Shown: in pieces, positions 60,608 through 62,068 of the stretch
Position numbering within the stretch: position 1 is the stretch's first letter
Layout of the letters: each line of letters opens with the position of its first letter
Assembly (NCBI GenBank): GCA_945882095.1
Contig: CAMCWF010000012.1
Location: forward strand, 1 to 62,068
Direction of reading: 5' to 3'
From: Chryseobacterium gleum
GTDB lineage: Bacteria > Bacteroidota > Bacteroidia > Flavobacteriales_D > Crocinitomicaceae
DNA length: 62,068 nucleotides
Position numbers and translations under genes: made by a program
The notes under the pieces: model-generated
What the model was told of the DNA's origin: nothing
Database searches by the model: none
The model's input: only the letters and a program-made list of their open reading frames with translations

Positions 60608-61384
60608 TTACAGCGATTTTGTCCTTCCGCCATCCACTGGCATGTTGATTCCGTTTATGTAGGACGCGCTGGCCGAAGCCAAAAATCCTACAGCTGCAGC
60701 GATTTCTTCCGTGGTAGCAATTCTTTGCATCGGCGATTCTTCTCCCATTTCATGTAGAATTTCCGCCACGCTTTCCCCTGTTTTTGAAGCCCTAACCGCT
60801 GCGATTTCACCCAAACGAGGGGTGTTCGTCGCCCCTGGCAAGACGTTGTTTACGGTAATCCCGAAAGGAGCCACTTCAGTGGCCAAGGTTTTACTCCAAC
60901 TGGCTACGGCACCGCGGATGGTATTCGACACACCTAGATTTGGTAAGGGTTGTTTCACGGAAGTGGAAATGATGTTGATGATTCTTCCAAAATTTTGAAG
61001 CTTCATTCCCGGTAATAAGGCCTGCATCAAGATGTGATTACATATCAAATGTTGATTAAACGCATCGAGAAATTCCTGTGGGGTTGCTGCAACGATGGGT
61101 CCGGATTTTGGTCCACCCGTATTGTTCACCAATACACTTGCTTTATTCCCTTCCGCAACCCATGCTTCGATGGTGTTTTTAACTTGTTCGGGAAATGAAA
61201 AATCAGCCATTAAAAAAGCAGGTTGTACTCCAAACTGATGTTTGAGCGTCTCGTGAGTCTCCTTTAATTTCACTTGGTTTCTACCCACTAAAACGATTTT
61301 ATAACCATCAGCAGCCAATTGAAAAGCACACGCTTTACCAATTCCCGAAGTGCTTCCACACACGATTGCAATTTTTTGCTCCAT
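60608..61384 (-). CDS. SDR-fold oxidoreductase lacking the catalytic Tyr/Lys pair
   Basis: A 258-aa short-chain dehydrogenase fold from ATG 61384. The cofactor loop is GSTSGIGKA (10-18) and NNTG of LVNNTGGPKSG replaces NNAG. At the active site the serine region (IISTS, 138-142) is present, but the positions of Tyr and Lys hold Ser 153 and Arg 157 (GVSNTIRGAV). A subgroup of SDRs related to ketoacyl reductases has this change, and their reaction is uncertain. A -7 element is six bases before the start. It ends directly against the small membrane gene. Confidence 0.87.
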   Translation of the reverse strand: MEQKIAIVCGSTSGIGKACAFQLAADGYKIVLVGRNQVKLKETHETLKHQFGVQPAFLMADFSFPEQVKNTIEAWVAEGNKASVLVNNTGGPKSGPIVAATPQEFLDAFNQHLICNHILMQALLPGMKLQNFGRIINIISTSVKQPLPNLGVSNTIRGAVASWSKTLATEVAPFGITVNNVLPGATNTPRLGEIAAVRASKTGESVAEILHEMGEESPMQRIATTEEIAAAVGFLASASASYINGINMPVDGGRTKSL

Positions 61385-61390
61385 AGGTTT

Positions 61391-61398
61391 CAAAGATA
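61391..61398 (-). promoter_or_regulatory. -7 element TATCTTTG of the SDR gene
   Basis: Exact TAnnTTTG on the minus strand, six bases before the ATG at 61384. Confidence 0.45.
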
Positions 61399-61447
61399 AT
61401 AGAAATGCCCAAAACAGACGCGTTCTTGGAGGATGAAATATATATTG

Positions 61448-61455
61448 TATTTTTG
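61448..61455 (+). promoter_or_regulatory. -7 element TATTTTTG of the last, partial gene
   Basis: Exact TAnnTTTG, 23 nt before the ATG at 61479. Confidence 0.45.
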
Positions 61456-61478
61456 ATAACCTAAAACCAAAAGACCAC

Positions 61479-62068
61479 ATGAAAAAATTTTACTTGTTTC
61501 TTCTACTCACCATTTTCTCTGTTCAAAACCTTGATGCTCAAGGTTGTATTTGCGCTAACCAATACCCATTGGGAAACCTAACCCCTTTAACAAGTTGGTC
61601 AAGCATAGATCCATGTAATTATGCTGGTGAATATGCCGTGATTAACGTGGTTGCCGGAAACATTTATGAATTCTCAACCTGTGCCATCTATGGTTCGAAT
61701 GTAAGTTATGATTCAGAACTTACCTTGTTGTCCAACGCCCAGCAATTGTTGGCTTACAACGACGATTTTTGTGGGACGCAATCTTACATTTCTTGGACAG
61801 CGACCTACACGGGAACCGTACAAATTCACCTTACACAATATTATTTAGGAGCCGGATGTTATACAAACATGACTTGTTCTACAATTAGATACAAGATGAC
61901 TGCAGGAAACCTTGTGGCACCCGTAAACAACAATTGTGCATCCCCAACGATTTTAACGCCTTCCGCAAATTGCAACCTTGTCAACGGGACAACGCTGGGT
62001 GCAACAGAAGACTTAATTCCCGATCCTTCTTGTGACCTCGCAGGAATTTTTAGCGACGTTTGGTATTC
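61479..62068 (+). CDS. N-terminal part of a secreted, cysteine-containing protein (runs off the window)
   Basis: The open frame continues to the last base; about 196 residues are visible. A signal peptide (FYLFLLLTIFSVQNLDAQ) is followed by CICANQYPLG and an extracellular beta-rich domain with YEFSTCAIYGSNVSYDSELT and WTATYTGTVQIHLTQYY. The cell-surface pattern SYDSELTLL...AYNDDFCG resembles the pre-peptidase-C-like domains of large secreted Flavobacteriales proteins. Repeated cysteines suggest disulfides. A second copy of the domain seems to begin near the window edge (NNCASPTIL). A T9SS sorting domain would be expected at the unseen end. Confidence 0.8.
   Translation, partial: MKKFYLFLLLTIFSVQNLDAQGCICANQYPLGNLTPLTSWSSIDPCNYAGEYAVINVVAGNIYEFSTCAIYGSNVSYDSELTLLSNAQQLLAYNDDFCGTQSYISWTATYTGTVQIHLTQYYLGAGCYTNMTCSTIRYKMTAGNLVAPVNNNCASPTILTPSANCNLVNGTTLGATEDLIPDPSCDLAGIFSDVWY

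Noticed and set aside
1-62068. CRISPR arrays, insertion sequences, prophage or rRNA genes
   Set aside because: No regularly spaced repeats, transposase or integrase motifs, phage genes or rRNA sequence were seen on either strand.

Overview
The window reads as a chromosomal segment of a Bacteroidota bacterium, most likely of the order Flavobacteriales (a Fluviicola/Crocinitomicaceae-like lineage is an inference, not proven). The signs are type IX secretion (T9SS) C-terminal sorting domains, a gliding-motility-type C-terminal domain, PorP/SprF-, PorE- and PorV-like proteins, a large TonB-dependent receptor, and the Bacteroidota -7 promoter element TAnnTTTG in front of many genes. Base composition is moderately AT-rich. 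I saw no rRNA, insertion sequence, prophage, integrase or CRISPR array. The only RNA gene found is a tRNA-Arg(CCU).

Layout. 1-2.2 kb is an accessory-looking edge: the end of a T9SS cargo gene, a decayed hydrolase tail, two helically phased palindromes, an unrecognised 242-aa protein with a glycine-rich hydrophobic end, an outer-membrane-type protein and dispersed palindromic repeats. 2.2-4.6 kb (minus) holds mtnA and metK, which make S-adenosylmethionine and salvage methylthioadenosine. 4.6-10.8 kb (minus) is a tight six-gene train: MbnP-like lipoprotein, di-heme MbnH/MauG-like enzyme, a conserved 465-aa protein of unknown role, a WYL regulator, a PaaG-like isomerase and a 3-hydroxyacyl-CoA dehydrogenase. 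10.8-15.4 kb has an AddA/RecB-like helicase-nuclease, a GATase-like protein without its catalytic residues, a lipoprotein and the tRNA. 15.4-24.1 kb carries a secreted M14 carboxypeptidase, a 1287-aa SBBP-repeat adhesin-like protein, an MBL-fold hydrolase and a glycosyltransferase.

24.1-28.8 kb is the phenylacetyl-CoA epoxidase locus: paaABCD on the minus strand and, divergently, two different paaE-type reductases in tandem. With the PaaG-like and hydroxyacyl-CoA dehydrogenase genes 17 kb away this gives most of the upper phenylacetate pathway, split into two blocks; paaK and paaZ are not in the window. 29.5-32.7 kb encodes a PorP/SprF-like and a PorE-like protein. 35.0-45.0 kb (minus) holds a HIT protein and greA, then a three-gene surface unit: TonB-dependent receptor, 1391-aa T9SS cargo and PorV-like barrel protein.

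45.1-62 kb is mostly housekeeping with regulators: phosphopantetheinyl transferase, GGGP synthase-like enzyme, nadC, a LytS/LytTR two-component pair, a trans-sulfuration enzyme, an alkyltransferase-like protein, a K+-dependent membrane pyrophosphatase with an unusual 106-residue tail containing 14 cysteines, an OmpA lipoprotein, PnuC plus a NadR-type kinase, a SCO copper protein, an orphan histidine kinase, a glycosyltransferase and an SDR without the usual Tyr/Lys pair. Genes are packed tightly; several convergent pairs abut or overlap at their 3' ends, and several genes have the -7 element only 3-7 nt before the start codon, which suggests leaderless transcripts. The most unusual items are the pyrophosphatase tail, the receptor/cargo/PorV unit, the MbnP-MbnH pair joined to phenylacetate genes, and the phased palindromes at 434-470.
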